This document shows positions 44,563 to 54,185 of a stretch of DNA of 64,000 nucleotides, in pieces. The stretch's first letter is position 1, and the number at the start of each line of letters is the position of its first letter. The stretch is taken from contig JAGOLM010000001.1 of assembly GCA_017994075.1 (NCBI GenBank), positions 1 through 64,000 on the forward strand, in the 5' to 3' direction. The DNA comes from Lachnospiraceae bacterium (GTDB lineage: Bacteria > Bacillota > Clostridia > Lachnospirales > Lachnospiraceae). Under the pieces are notes generated by a model, which saw nothing but the letters and a program-made list of their open reading frames with translations, was not told the DNA's origin and did no database searches. The position numbers and the translations under genes are program-made.

Positions 44563-45633
44563 CTGTTGTCTAAGAGGAGTCTCAATTTTTTCCCTTGTTA
44601 TTTCCATTATTCCAAGCGAAGTAATATCAATGACATTTGTAATTGTATTATCCTCTAAAAACTGCTCTTTCATATAGGATAATAATTCATCATATCGTTT
44701 TTTCTTCTTTTGATTAATAAGATCAATCAAAATTATTCCGGATAAATTTCTTATCTTGATCTGTTTGGATGCCTCAAGAATTGCTTCCATATTGATATTA
44801 TAGAAGTAATCATCTACACTATCCGCATTTTTCCTGGAACTTCTTCCCGAATTAACGTCAATTACTTCAAAAGCTTCGGTATGGTTAAAAACAATTTCAG
44901 CTCCTGATCTAAGCTTGACAGAATGAGCCAAAGCATTATCAATTTTAGATGTCAATGAATAAAGTTTATATAACGAAAAGTCTTTATCACTATATAATTC
45001 AATATTAAGCGAAGGATCTTCAATATATATTTTTTTTAGTTCATTATATATATTTATATCATCGGTAATGACCCTGCCTATGTTATTCGAATTTCTATTT
45101 ATTCTATGAATATAATGCATGTTACCTGATTGAATCTTGCAAAAAAGATCAAATGATCCTAAGCCATCCACAGTACACACTTCACCTATTGGATACTTAG
45201 ACTTTTGCTTTTCTGATTTTATCTTGAATATGATTTCATCGCCCTGATGGGGACCCTTCTTTTTTGATTTTTTATCAAAATATTGAATGTCCTTATTACC
45301 AGGGTCAACGCATGCGAATCCATAATCTCCTATGTTAACAAGTAATGAATTGTTTTTAAGTATTTTGTCGATCCTGCCAGAAAACATATCATCTATTTTG
45401 ACAGCATAATCTAAAAAAGGTGTTCTATCAGCATATATATTTAGAAGATTTCTTTTTTCATCCAGTAAAAATTCAAACAAAAAATCTCGATCATTATAAT
45501 TTCCATTGAAAATTATTAATATATTGTTTTTGATATTAACATTCATATAAGTATCTGTATCTTTTTTTGAATTACTTTTTGTTATTTTTGTATTCATATT
45601 ATTCATAAACATCAAATCACATAACGGATTCAT
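44545..45633 (-). CDS. rng: Minimal RNase E/G-family ribonuclease
   Basis: A 362-residue RNase E/G family protein with an S1-like part (about 85-140), and catalytic metal residues in [12 protein letters not shown] (D259, N261) and IILIDLIN (D304). It stops soon after the DNase I-like core ([10 protein letters not shown]), so the CPxC zinc-link and small domain of E. coli RNase E/G are absent. It should cleave single-stranded RNA and act in rRNA and mRNA processing. Its start overlaps the hisIE stop by 4 bp (ATGA), joining it to the his genes. The rng-rplU adjacency is common. Confidence 0.86.
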   Translation of the reverse strand: MNPLCDLMFMNNMNTKITKSNSKKDTDTYMNVNIKNNILIIFNGNYNDRDFLFEFLLDEKRNLLNIYADRTPFLDYAVKIDDMFSGRIDKILKNNSLLVNIGDYGFACVDPGNKDIQYFDKKSKKKGPHQGDEIIFKIKSEKQKSKYPIGEVCTVDGLGSFDLFCKIQSGNMHYIHRINRNSNNIGRVITDDINIYNELKKIYIEDPSLNIELYSDKDFSLYKLYSLTSKIDNALAHSVKLRSGAEIVFNHTEAFEVIDVNSGRSSRKNADSVDDYFYNINMEAILEASKQIKIRNLSGIILIDLINQKKKKRYDELLSYMKEQFLEDNTITNVIDITSLGIMEITREKIETPLRQQLTGRE

Positions 45634-46907
45634 CGATTTGACAGCTCAATTGCAATTTCTTCCCATGTCAATCCCTTTTCAACCATGAGCACCATCATGT
45701 GATAGAGGAAATCCGCCATTTCATATTTAACTTCCTCTTTTTCGGGATTTTTAGCAGCGATAATTATTTCTGAAGCCTCTTCGCCTACCTTTTTCAATAT
45801 TTTATCTAGTCCTTTATCAAAAAGGTAATTTGTATATGATCCGTCTTTAGGATGTTCCTTTCTGCCAGCAATAACCTCATATTCACTTTCTAAGATACTA
45901 AGTGGATTATTGTTTTTATATTCCTTTTTAAGAATAGAATTAAAAAAGCAACTCGGAGCACCGGTGTGGCATGCTATTCCATCCACCTGTGACACTTTTG
46001 CAAGGATTGTATCATTATCACAATCAAGGATCAGTTCTTTGACATATTGATAATGACCTGATGTCTCTCCTTTTACCCAAAGAGACTGCCTGCTTCTACT
46101 AAAATATGTCATTTTCCCAGTAAGGACTGTAAGATTATATGATTCCTCATTCATATAGGCAACCATAAGGACCTGGTTTGTCCTATAATCCTGAATTACA
46201 ACAGGTACAAGTCCGTTAGCATCAGTTTTGATCTCAGAAAAATCTATGGCAGCTGTTAATTTCATTACGGAAACACCATTATCGGTCAAATCTTTCTTAT
46301 AAGCCATTATATCAAAATCCGGATCGGAAAAATCAGATGAAATATAGCTTTGAAATGAATTATCCTTGTAAAAATCATATGATGGTGATCTATCCCCCTC
46401 TTGTTGTAAACCAATAGGAAGATCCGAAAGACTCTGAACACTTGTAAGTATTGATTTTGACATGACAATAAATCCATATAGGCTCTCATCGAGAATTTCT
46501 TTTATCTTGAAAAGAAGATCCACATTCTTAAGAGACATCAGAAGCTTATCTTTACCAAATCTTTTTGAAGCATCAGTAAGAATGGAAAGTGAATCCATGT
46601 TTGAACCATTTAAAATCACCTTACTGCATCCTGCATATAATAGTTTTTTGACGTCTTCAAGTCTTCTTATATTTCCGCCTGCAAAAATAGGAATCTCTGA
46701 TATACTTGCAATTTTCCTAAGTAACAATAGATTTGTCTCATGCTCTGAATCTTCCCTGGACAGATCATAGACTATAAGTCCATCCATTCCATTGTCATTA
46801 TATTTTTTTATCAGATTGGAAATATCACCTTGGTACTTCTCTTTATCCATTCCAAAAAATAAATCGCCTTGTTTTAAATATAGAATTCCAAATAAATGCA
46901 TACTCAT
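45630..46907 (-). CDS. hisI: HisIE with an N-terminal partial HisA/HisF-like barrel
   Basis: The 425-residue protein has three parts. Residues 1-165 resemble part of a HisA/HisF barrel ([38 protein letters not shown]). After a low-conservation linker, residues 215-330 are HisI ([11 protein letters not shown], the metal block [11 protein letters not shown] and [11 protein letters not shown]). Residues 335-425 are HisE ([30 protein letters not shown]). HisE hydrolyses phosphoribosyl-ATP and HisI opens the ring of phosphoribosyl-AMP. The barrel part is too short for a full HisA or HisF and its role is unknown. Confidence 0.9.
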   Translation of the reverse strand: MSMHLFGILYLKQGDLFFGMDKEKYQGDISNLIKKYNDNGMDGLIVYDLSREDSEHETNLLLLRKIASISEIPIFAGGNIRRLEDVKKLLYAGCSKVILNGSNMDSLSILTDASKRFGKDKLLMSLKNVDLLFKIKEILDESLYGFIVMSKSILTSVQSLSDLPIGLQQEGDRSPSYDFYKDNSFQSYISSDFSDPDFDIMAYKKDLTDNGVSVMKLTAAIDFSEIKTDANGLVPVVIQDYRTNQVLMVAYMNEESYNLTVLTGKMTYFSRSRQSLWVKGETSGHYQYVKELILDCDNDTILAKVSQVDGIACHTGAPSCFFNSILKKEYKNNNPLSILESEYEVIAGRKEHPKDGSYTNYLFDKGLDKILKKVGEEASEIIIAAKNPEKEEVKYEMADFLYHMMVLMVEKGLTWEEIAIELSNR

Positions 46908-46962
46908 ATGAGTTCTCCTGTTATTCCAGATGAAAGTAATTGCTCTCTAAGCTCGAAATCTA

Positions 46963-47553
46963 TCAGATCATGCCTTTGGTAGACAGTACCCCTTCGATCC
47001 TTTCATCATGTTCTGTTGCTTCTCTAAATGCCTTTCCAAAGCTTTTAAACATAGCTTCACAAATATGATGAGAATTAATACCATTTAATTTTTTAAAATG
47101 TATATTCATTGCTCCATGAACTGAAAGAGCATAGAAAAATTCTCTAATGGTCTCTGTTTCTAGTTCACCTATTTTCTCAGTTGGAAATTCAAAATCCATA
47201 TTAAAATATGGTCGTCCCGAGATATCAACCGATGATAATATAAGGGCGTCATCCATAGGCAACACAAAAAATCCAGAACGTTTTATTCCTGATTTATCAT
47301 TAAGAGCCTCTAAAAGAACATCTCCAAGGACTATTCCTGTATCCTCAACAGTATGATGACAATCTACATTTAAATCACCAGAGACCTTGATATCCATATC
47401 TATAAGAGAAAACCTCGACAGAGCATCAAGCATATGATCAAAAAAACCTATTCCGGTATTAATGGATGATATACCTTTTCCATCTAGATTGACCATAACT
47501 TTTATATCTGTTTCATTGGTTTTTCTACATTTTGAATATTTTCTATCATGCAT
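46963..47553 (-). CDS. hisB: Imidazoleglycerol-phosphate dehydratase
   Basis: The 196-residue IGPD has the manganese-binding FFDHMLDALSRFS, DCHHTVEDTGI and the C-terminal NSHHICEAMFKSFGKA repeats. It removes water from imidazole glycerol phosphate. It is the single-function form without the histidinol-phosphatase domain. It lies between hisD and hisIE. Confidence 0.97.
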   Translation of the reverse strand: MHDRKYSKCRKTNETDIKVMVNLDGKGISSINTGIGFFDHMLDALSRFSLIDMDIKVSGDLNVDCHHTVEDTGIVLGDVLLEALNDKSGIKRSGFFVLPMDDALILSSVDISGRPYFNMDFEFPTEKIGELETETIREFFYALSVHGAMNIHFKKLNGINSHHICEAMFKSFGKAFREATEHDERIEGVLSTKGMI

Positions 47554-47570
47554 TTCAGCATCCTCGTTTT

Positions 47571-48860
47571 CTACTTTTCAAATCTAACTTCGATGGAATT
47601 GGCATGGGCTGTCAATCCCTCCGCTTTTGCAAAACTTTCTATATCATCTGCATCATTTTTCAATGCCTCATATGAATAATATATCACGCTTGATTTTTTT
47701 ATAAAATCATCAACTGAAAGAGGCGAGAAAAATTTTGCTGTTCCATTTGTTGGAAGAACATGATTTGGACCTGCCATATAGTCACCTAGTGGTTCGCTTG
47801 AATAAGGTCCCAGAAAAATAGCCCCCGCATTTTTTATTTTAGTCATGACCATTGTAGGATTCTCTGTTTGAATCTCCAAATGTTCAGATGCTATATCATT
47901 AACAACATCAATTGCGTCATCTAAATTCTTTGCAACAATAATATAACCAAAGTTTTCCAATGACTTTTCAATAATATCACGTCTAGAAAGTCTAGGCAAA
48001 AAATCATTGATCTCCTTTTCGACATTTTCAGCAACTCTTTCACTTGTGGTAACAAGAATTGCCGAGGCCAGTTCGTCATGCTCTGCCTGTGACAATAAAT
48101 CTGCAGCAACGAATCTTGGATTGCATGAATCATCGCATAACACCATGATCTCACTTGGCCCTGCGATAGAGTCTATACTGACATTACCAAATACAGCCTT
48201 TTTTGCAAGGGCTACAAAAATATTACCAGGGCCAACTATCTTATCTACTTTTGGAACAGTTTCAGTTCCAAATGCCAGCGCAGAAATTGCCTGTGCTCCG
48301 CCAGCTTTTATGATTTTATAAGCTCCAGCCTCGTTAGCGGCCACAAGAGTCAGATCATTGATTTTATTGTTTTTATCCGGCGGTGTTACCATTATTATTT
48401 CTGACACACCGGCAACTCTTGCAGGTATGATATTCATTAGAACTGATGATGGGTAACTTGCTTTTCCTCCTGGTACATACACTCCGACTCTATTAAGAGG
48501 TGTGATTCTCTGACCAAGTATAGATCCATCTTCCATGTCAAACCATGAATTTCTCTTTTGCTTTTCATGAAATTTTTCAATGTTTGATTTTGATTTTCTG
48601 ATTATCCTTATAAGATTTTCATCAGTATTTCTATATGCTTCCTCAATCTCGTCAGAAGAAACAACCATATTTTCAGACGTAATATTAGGGCAATCAAATT
48701 TATTTTCGTATTCTAGAAGAGCTTTGTCACCATTATTTTTTACGTTTTCAACTATTTCCTTAACGACAGTTTCATAATCTGAATATGAAGCAGGATTCCT
48801 CTTTAAAAGATTATTTTTAATTTCATTTTTACTTATTTCATCTAGAAATATTTTTTTCAT
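47571..48860 (-). CDS. hisD: Histidinol dehydrogenase
   Basis: A 429-residue HisD with VGVYVPGGKASYPSSVLM, GPGNIFVALAKK, SIDSIAGPSEIMVL, the zinc-site region LLSQAEHDELA and the C-terminal GPNHVLPT. It oxidises histidinol to histidine in two NAD-dependent steps. The start overlaps hisG by 4 bp. Confidence 0.97.
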   Translation of the reverse strand: MKKIFLDEISKNEIKNNLLKRNPASYSDYETVVKEIVENVKNNGDKALLEYENKFDCPNITSENMVVSSDEIEEAYRNTDENLIRIIRKSKSNIEKFHEKQKRNSWFDMEDGSILGQRITPLNRVGVYVPGGKASYPSSVLMNIIPARVAGVSEIIMVTPPDKNNKINDLTLVAANEAGAYKIIKAGGAQAISALAFGTETVPKVDKIVGPGNIFVALAKKAVFGNVSIDSIAGPSEIMVLCDDSCNPRFVAADLLSQAEHDELASAILVTTSERVAENVEKEINDFLPRLSRRDIIEKSLENFGYIIVAKNLDDAIDVVNDIASEHLEIQTENPTMVMTKIKNAGAIFLGPYSSEPLGDYMAGPNHVLPTNGTAKFFSPLSVDDFIKKSSVIYYSYEALKNDADDIESFAKAEGLTAHANSIEVRFEK

Positions 48861-49501
48861 AAAGCCTCACGCATTCTTGAGATCAGATCCTTGATCCTAA
48901 CATCGTTTATCTTCATAGAAACCTTATTAACAACCATTCTGGCAGAAATAGGACATACCTCTTCTAGAACTACCAGCCCGTTTTCCTTTAGCGTAGCACC
49001 TGTCTGGACAATGTCACATATTACTTCCGATAAATCAACAATCGGAGCAAGCTCTATGGATCCGTTTAGTTTAATAAGCTCAACTGTTTGATTTTTCTTG
49101 TTATGAAAGTAATTTTTTGCAATATTGGGATATTTGGTTGCCACTCTGATCATTTCATGACTATCAAGATATTTTTTTGAATCAGGAAATCCACATATAC
49201 ACATATTACATTGACCGAATCCAAGATCCAAAACTTCGTAAATATTACGATTTTCTTCTAGAATAGTATCTTCGCCTACTATTCCTATATCAGCTGCCTG
49301 ATATTCAACATATGTTGGGACATCACTTGCCTTGGCTAGGAAAAATCTAATTCCAAGGTTAGCATTTTCAAATATTAGTTTTCTAGTATTCTTGTCTGAT
49401 ACCTCGCTACACGAAATGCCTATCTTTTCAAAAATTTTCATGGCATCATCAGCCAATCTGCCCTTCGCTAGAGCTACTGTCAAAAAATCTTTTTCATCCA
49501 T
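48857..49501 (-). CDS. hisG: ATP phosphoribosyltransferase, short form
   Basis: The 214-residue protein is the short HisG, without the C-terminal ACT-like regulatory domain. It has TVALAKGRLADDAMKIFEKIG, the GIVGEDTILEE block and the PRPP-binding DIVQTGATLKENGL. Short HisG works as a hetero-octamer with HisZ, encoded immediately upstream with an 8-bp overlap. It commits ATP and PRPP to histidine synthesis and is the feedback-controlled step. Confidence 0.97.
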   Translation of the reverse strand: MDEKDFLTVALAKGRLADDAMKIFEKIGISCSEVSDKNTRKLIFENANLGIRFFLAKASDVPTYVEYQAADIGIVGEDTILEENRNIYEVLDLGFGQCNMCICGFPDSKKYLDSHEMIRVATKYPNIAKNYFHNKKNQTVELIKLNGSIELAPIVDLSEVICDIVQTGATLKENGLVVLEEVCPISARMVVNKVSMKINDVRIKDLISRMREAL

Positions 49502-50687
49502 TTTGGCTTTCCTCCTTAAAGAGTATATATTTTTTGCCCGATAAACTTTTAATTATTTCATCAAGTTCATTTTTTTCATCAGGAATCAAGATTATAATGG
49601 CTTGTTTGCCTTCAGCTCTTAATTGTCTGGCCACATCGATGCATTTATTTCTTGAATTTATATCAGTAAGAAGATATATAGAATTCTTTTTATTTTCAAA
49701 ATCGATATTCTGCCTTGACATAGCCTGAACCAGCTTGTCAAGCGAAAAAGCAAAACCGATTGCTCCTTTATCAGAGTCAAATGAAAATAACAGATTGTCA
49801 TATCTTCCACCCCTCAGTACTGCTGAATCCGATCCATATGTATAACCTGAAAAGATCACACCAGTATAATAATTCATATAATTACAGAGACTAAGGTCAA
49901 ATGAGATATGTTTTTCAACATTAAAATTTTTTAAAATATCATATAGCTCTATAAGATATTGAATTTCTCTTTGTACTTTTGACCATTTAGATGTTTTATC
50001 ATATAGTTCTATCAGTCCCTGTTCATCGGTTATATCATTTTCAAGAATTGCGAAAAGTTCTGAGATTTCTTGGTTTATCCCATTCTTTTCGAGAAAATCC
50101 ATCAAACCAAAGAAGTTTTTATTAGAAATATACTCTACAGCGGTCTCGGCGTCTTCATCTGATAGATTTGAAATATTGATTATTTGAGATATTAAATTAG
50201 AAGAGGAAACGCAGATACTAAAGTCATCAATATTTATAGCCTGAAAACATTCGCATACTATATTAATAACTTCTGCATCATAATAAATATCACTGCTACT
50301 GATGCATTCAGCACCAATTTGTACGTATTCCCGTAGATACCCCTTAAGCATTGAATCGTTTCTAAATACTTTTCCGAAATATTTAACTCTAAGGGGTAAT
50401 GTGTTGTTTTTTAGCAGAAGTGAACCTGCTCTTGCAATTGAAGGAGTAAAATCCGGGCGAAGAGACAGAATCTTGCCATCTTTATCAAAAAATCTAAATA
50501 ATTTTTCTGATTTTACGGTCCCTGCTTTTTGAAAAAGATCTTCATATTCTAAAACAGGTGTATCTATTGTTTCATACCCAAATGAAGCAATCTTTTTGTT
50601 GATCGTATCCAGGCAATAATCCCTTATAGTACTTTCATTACTGTAAATATCTCTAAATCCATCCGGGGTAAATGTTAAGCTATTCAT
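49494..50687 (-). CDS. hisZ: ATP phosphoribosyltransferase regulatory subunit HisZ
   Basis: A 397-residue class II aminoacyl-tRNA-synthetase-like protein with TPDGFRDIYSNES, LRPDFTPSIARAG, a C-terminal GGRYDNLLFSF and no catalytic HisRS set of motifs. It activates short HisG and carries its histidine feedback site. It is the first his gene, with GGAAGGA before the ATG and a consensus promoter 50-80 bp upstream. Confidence 0.95.
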   Translation of the reverse strand: MNSLTFTPDGFRDIYSNESTIRDYCLDTINKKIASFGYETIDTPVLEYEDLFQKAGTVKSEKLFRFFDKDGKILSLRPDFTPSIARAGSLLLKNNTLPLRVKYFGKVFRNDSMLKGYLREYVQIGAECISSSDIYYDAEVINIVCECFQAINIDDFSICVSSSNLISQIINISNLSDEDAETAVEYISNKNFFGLMDFLEKNGINQEISELFAILENDITDEQGLIELYDKTSKWSKVQREIQYLIELYDILKNFNVEKHISFDLSLCNYMNYYTGVIFSGYTYGSDSAVLRGGRYDNLLFSFDSDKGAIGFAFSLDKLVQAMSRQNIDFENKKNSIYLLTDINSRNKCIDVARQLRAEGKQAIIILIPDEKNELDEIIKSLSGKKYILFKEESQNG

Positions 50688-50740
50688 AATTATCCTTCCT
50701 GCTTTACTATGCTAAAGCGATAACGTGGTAAATTATCAAT

Positions 50741-50769
50741 ATTATATTTACTGTACTACCTATTGTCAA
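50741..50769 (-). promoter_or_regulatory. Consensus promoter for the his genes
   Basis: On the - strand a perfect -35 TTGACA (50764-50769), 17 bp and a perfect -10 TATAAT (50741-50746). The leader is about 47 nt and holds a short hairpin, GCTTTA/TAAAGC (50701-50706 with 50713-50718), just before the ribosome-binding site. It is too short for a T-box or a His-codon leader peptide attenuator. The -35 overlaps the recU stop. Confidence 0.88.
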
Positions 50770-51302
50770 GAACGATTTGCAAGATCAATGTTTATCATGT
50801 CCAAGTATGGAACTAAAGTCGGAGGTTTCTCCTTAAAAATAAAATTTTCATTAAGTTCATCGAGCCTGAAACTTTTCCTGCCATTTTTTTCTTTGCCTCT
50901 GTTCCAAAACAAGACAGCTTCTTCAAATCTTAGATAATAATAAATCTCCCTTTTTGAAAAATAAATAAGAAAAAAAGAAATACCCTCTTGTTCTTCAAAT
51001 GCTTGCATAAACTCCATCTGATGTTCATGAATATTATGCAGTGGAAATGTATCTGAAACACACTCTTTTGCATCAAAGCAAACCGGAATGCCCTGAACAG
51101 CACCAATATAATCCACAGTACTCTTTTGATCAAAATATGCAAGGGTAATATGTCTGGTTTCCTTATCTATATTGATCGGAGTAATTGGTGTAGGGACTTT
51201 TTGTATAAGTGCCAAATGATTTTCCCTATATATTTCATTGGTCTGATTGATCAGATCTTCTAATGTGGATCCTCTTAGTCCTCGGGAATTCCATGTAGCC
51301 AT
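50766..51302 (-). CDS. recU: Holliday junction resolvase RecU
   Basis: The 178-residue protein opens with ATWNSRGLRGSTLEDLINQTN and has PTPITP, AYFDQKSTVDYIGAVQGIPVCFDAKEC and NIHEHQMEFMQAFEEQEGISFFLIYF. These correspond to the RecU nuclease core: D in STVDY and DAK (E-A-K in Bacillus), plus the conserved PTPI. RecU cuts four-way junctions during recombination in Gram-positive bacteria. GAGGT lies 6 nt before the ATG. The gene ends where the his promoter begins. Confidence 0.9.
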   Translation of the reverse strand: MATWNSRGLRGSTLEDLINQTNEIYRENHLALIQKVPTPITPINIDKETRHITLAYFDQKSTVDYIGAVQGIPVCFDAKECVSDTFPLHNIHEHQMEFMQAFEEQEGISFFLIYFSKREIYYYLRFEEAVLFWNRGKEKNGRKSFRLDELNENFIFKEKPPTLVPYLDMINIDLANRS

Positions 51303-51351
51303 TTTTTACCTCAGTTTCATATTTTAAATGCTTAATAAATAAAAAGCCAAA

Positions 51352-52302
51352 CTACAAATATTTTTCCTTAAATTTAATAAAATCCTCCTGTTCAGGAGCT
51401 ATTATAAGGTTTCCCTCAATTATGCACGAATAACTATGTAATAGGGGGCGTTTAACATGAAGTTTATTATTTAGATTTTTATCACCATATTTTACATCTC
51501 CAATAATTGGATTGCCATAATATGAAAGACTTGACCTTATCTGATGTGATCTTCCTGTGTGTAATGTAACTGTAAGACATGAATATCCATTAGATTCACT
51601 GTCAACCATAACTTCCTGTTTCATGTATTTTGAATCGGGAACCTGGCTACTGGAATATGATATATAATTATTGTCTTCGTCCTTGCTTAAATATCCTTCC
51701 ATTATCTCCGGTCCGGAATAAATCCCCTTTACAATACATTTATAGGTCTTCCTAATATCGTTATTTTTTAATGCTTCGGTACCATATTTAATACCCTTCA
51801 TTGTTTTACCGAAAATCAAAATCCCGGATGTATTTCTATCCAGTCTGTTTATAACAGATGGTTTAAATGTTTTTAATGTTTCACTGTTTATCTTATCATT
51901 TTTAAAAAGATAAGCGATCAAAAGCTCATTAGCAGAAACATCATCTTCTGAAGATTTCTGAGATAACATTCCAGGTTTTTTATTTATACATACTATATCC
52001 TCTGACTCATATAATATTTCAATGTCATTGGTATTCAGTTTGAGAAGAGAATCTATATAATCACTGTCGAAGTTAGTTGATTTCCCGGTAAATTTCAAAA
52101 AAGTTTCATCCGAAAAAAATATCTTAACAGAATCGCCCTCAGACAACTCTTCATTGCCAGTGCATTTTTTTCCATTTATCGTAATATTTTTTTTCCTAAG
52201 CATTTTATGCAAAAGTCCATTTCCTGCCTCAGGCAGAATTCTATTTAAGAACCTAAGCAGCTTCTGACCTGATTCTTCAGATGGGATATTAAATTCCTTC
52301 AA
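51352..52302 (-). CDS. RluA-family pseudouridine synthase (second copy)
   Basis: A 316-residue protein with an N-terminal S4 domain (about 10-75) and the catalytic NRLDRNTSG motif with nucleophile D155, then TGRSHQIRSSL. It resembles the RluC/RluA-type paralogues that Firmicutes carry besides RluD. The modified position cannot be told from sequence. It overlaps the HAD gene by 14 bp. Confidence 0.9.
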   Translation of the reverse strand: MKEFNIPSEESGQKLLRFLNRILPEAGNGLLHKMLRKKNITINGKKCTGNEELSEGDSVKIFFSDETFLKFTGKSTNFDSDYIDSLLKLNTNDIEILYESEDIVCINKKPGMLSQKSSEDDVSANELLIAYLFKNDKINSETLKTFKPSVINRLDRNTSGILIFGKTMKGIKYGTEALKNNDIRKTYKCIVKGIYSGPEIMEGYLSKDEDNNYISYSSSQVPDSKYMKQEVMVDSESNGYSCLTVTLHTGRSHQIRSSLSYYGNPIIGDVKYGDKNLNNKLHVKRPLLHSYSCIIEGNLIIAPEQEDFIKFKEKYL

Positions 52303-52957
52303 AGTTTTTGACCTCTTCTATATCATAAAAACTATTAATGTAGTAATCAGAAAGTTCTTTGTTTTTATCTACTGTATGTTTTGAAGAATCATCTTTAATA
52401 CAGCAAACACTCATACCTGCGTTTTTACCAGCCATTATGCCTTGAAGAATATCTTCAAACACAAGAGATTCTTCAGGATTTGAATTTAATAACTCGCAAG
52501 CTTTCAAATAAACATCAGGTTCTGGCTTACCATGTGAAACTTCATCTGCTGTAACAACAACATCAATGTAATCATACAAAGAATTATGTTCAAAACAAGC
52601 TTCTACTAATCTTCTTGAATTTGATGTTGCTAGTCCAAGCTTGACATTTTTACTTTTTAAAAATTTTAATAGTGAAATGGCTCCAGGTTTCATTGGTATA
52701 TTATATTTATACTCTTCAATTGCCATTTCATTCCAAATCTCTGCAAGTTCATTTTCATCTTCTGAAAGGGATAAACTCTTTTTAAAGTATTCTGCAGTTT
52801 CAAAAATGCTTTTACCCGCAATCTGAAGCTGAAAATCTTCCTGATATGGAATATTTCTTTCCGCAAAAAATTTCCTGTCGATTTTTTCCCATATTCCCAT
52901 TGAATCTACAAGTGTTCCATCCATATCGAAAATAACAGTATCTATATTTTTAAACAT
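52289..52957 (-). CDS. HAD-superfamily hydrolase (beta-phosphoglucomutase/phosphoglycolate phosphatase-like)
   Basis: The 222-residue protein has HAD motif I DMDGTLVDS (D11, D13), a helical cap (about 17-85), motif II ATSN, a motif III Lys in HGKPEPDVYLKA and motif IV VFEDILQGIMAGKNAG. It should be a cytoplasmic phosphatase or phosphomutase of small metabolites, substrate unknown. GAGGTG lies 7 nt before the start, right after a terminator. Confidence 0.88.
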   Translation of the reverse strand: MFKNIDTVIFDMDGTLVDSMGIWEKIDRKFFAERNIPYQEDFQLQIAGKSIFETAEYFKKSLSLSEDENELAEIWNEMAIEEYKYNIPMKPGAISLLKFLKSKNVKLGLATSNSRRLVEACFEHNSLYDYIDVVVTADEVSHGKPEPDVYLKACELLNSNPEESLVFEDILQGIMAGKNAGMSVCCIKDDSSKHTVDKNKELSDYYINSFYDIEEVKNFEGI

Positions 52958-52970
52958 TAATATTCACCTC

Positions 52971-53001
52971 AAAAAAAGGCATCCGGTAAGCTCCGAATGC
53001 C
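52971..53001 (-). terminator. Terminator after the coiled-coil gene
   Basis: On the - strand GGCATTCGG pairs with CCGGATGCC (52978-52986 with 52993-53001, one G-T wobble) and is followed by seven T (52977-52971). It begins about 8 bp after the stop of the coiled-coil gene. Confidence 0.9.
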
Positions 53002-53008
53002 TAAAAAA

Positions 53009-53689
53009 TTAATCATGTTTGAAGAATTCTTCCGGAACATTAATTGAAGGTGTGCCGGAGTCGATCGTTTCTGCATCAATCGAAGAAGAATTATCCACAG
53101 TTTCATTATCGGGTTCTAGATTCTCAGGCATAATCGCTATTAAATCATCCTGTGGTCTGAGCTCATTTCTATTAGAAACGACTCTGTCAAGAATACCACT
53201 TAACTTACCAATAAAGCTCTCATCTCTCATCCTTGTAAGTTCAATTGAATTTGCAAGTACTTCTTCAATATTTGAAAGCAGATCATCGGTATAAGCCATA
53301 GCTCCTGTTTTAATATCATTAGCCTCAATTGTTGCTTTATCGAGCATATCCTGAGCATCCTTAGTAGCAATCATAACAACCTGATTGGCCTGAGCATATG
53401 CTTGCTGCATTATCTGATGTTCAGATACAAGCTCGTCTGTTTTTATCTGTGCATTAGAAATAATCTGATCAGCTTTGGCTCTTGCATCTGCCAATATAGC
53501 TTCCCTATTACTTATAATTTTCTGATATCTTCTGATTTCCTCAGGCGTAGTAGCTTTAAGCTCTTCTATATAATTTTCAAGTTCATCACGATTAATAACT
53601 ATTTTTGAACTCGAAAACGGAGCAGCCTTACCTTCTTCATCAATAAAGCGTTCCATATCATCTAAAATTTGTTCAATGCTGCTTGCCAT
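53009..53689 (-). CDS. Coiled-coil protein of unknown function next to coaD
   Basis: A 226-residue soluble protein with a long helical middle (about 45-150) rich in Ala, Gln and Glu ([20 protein letters not shown]), resembling the b-subunit/DivIVA type of coiled coil, and an acidic disordered tail. Such proteins next to coaD are sometimes named V-ATPase subunit H-like, but no ATPase is present. A scaffold role at the membrane or septum is possible. Its start overlaps coaD by 17 bp. Confidence 0.7.
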   Translation of the reverse strand: MASSIEQILDDMERFIDEEGKAAPFSSSKIVINRDELENYIEELKATTPEEIRRYQKIISNREAILADARAKADQIISNAQIKTDELVSEHQIMQQAYAQANQVVMIATKDAQDMLDKATIEANDIKTGAMAYTDDLLSNIEEVLANSIELTRMRDESFIGKLSGILDRVVSNRNELRPQDDLIAIMPENLEPDNETVDNSSSIDAETIDSGTPSINVPEEFFKHD

Positions 53690-54185
53690 ATTTGTCTCCT
53701 TTTAATCTGTCCTTATATTTTGCCTCTACAAGAGGTATAACAGAAGGTGGTACGAATTTGGATATATCCCCGCCATAGGATGCAAATTCTCTAACGATTG
53801 TAGAGCTTAAATAAGAATAATGAAGATCAGTTGTAAGGAAAACCGTCTCTATGTCATTATACTGTACTTTATTACTCTGCGCCAACTGAAGTTCGTACTC
53901 GAAATCAGTAATGGCACGAAGCCCTCTAACTACTATTTTTGCATGAATTTCTCGTGCAAAATCAACCATCAGTCCATCAAAAGCAACAACCTTAACATTA
54001 GGAAGATCCTTTGTTAAATCCTTAATTATACTAACACGTTCATCTATTGAAAACAATGCATTTTTCTGGCTGTTCATAAGCACACCAATCACAAGTTCAT
54101 CAAATAAATGAGACGCCCTTTCTATAATATCTAAATGTCCAAATGTTAATGGGTCAAAGCTTCCGGGATAAATTGCTTTTTTCAT
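53673..54185 (-). CDS. coaD: Phosphopantetheine adenylyltransferase
   Basis: A 170-residue PPAT with [14 protein letters not shown] (nucleotidyltransferase TxGH motif at 14-17), [15 protein letters not shown] and [13 protein letters not shown]. It makes dephospho-CoA from 4'-phosphopantetheine and ATP. The start meets the rsmD stop by one base. Confidence 0.97.
   Translation of the reverse strand: MKKAIYPGSFDPLTFGHLDIIERASHLFDELVIGVLMNSQKNALFSIDERVSIIKDLTKDLPNVKVVAFDGLMVDFAREIHAKIVVRGLRAITDFEYELQLAQSNKVQYNDIETVFLTTDLHYSYLSSTIVREFASYGGDISKFVPPSVIPLVEAKYKDRLKGDKYGKQH

Noticed and set aside
50701..50718. Hairpin before hisZ as a T-box or attenuator
   Set aside because: The leader is only about 47 nt, with no T-box sequence, no terminator T run and no His-rich leader peptide.
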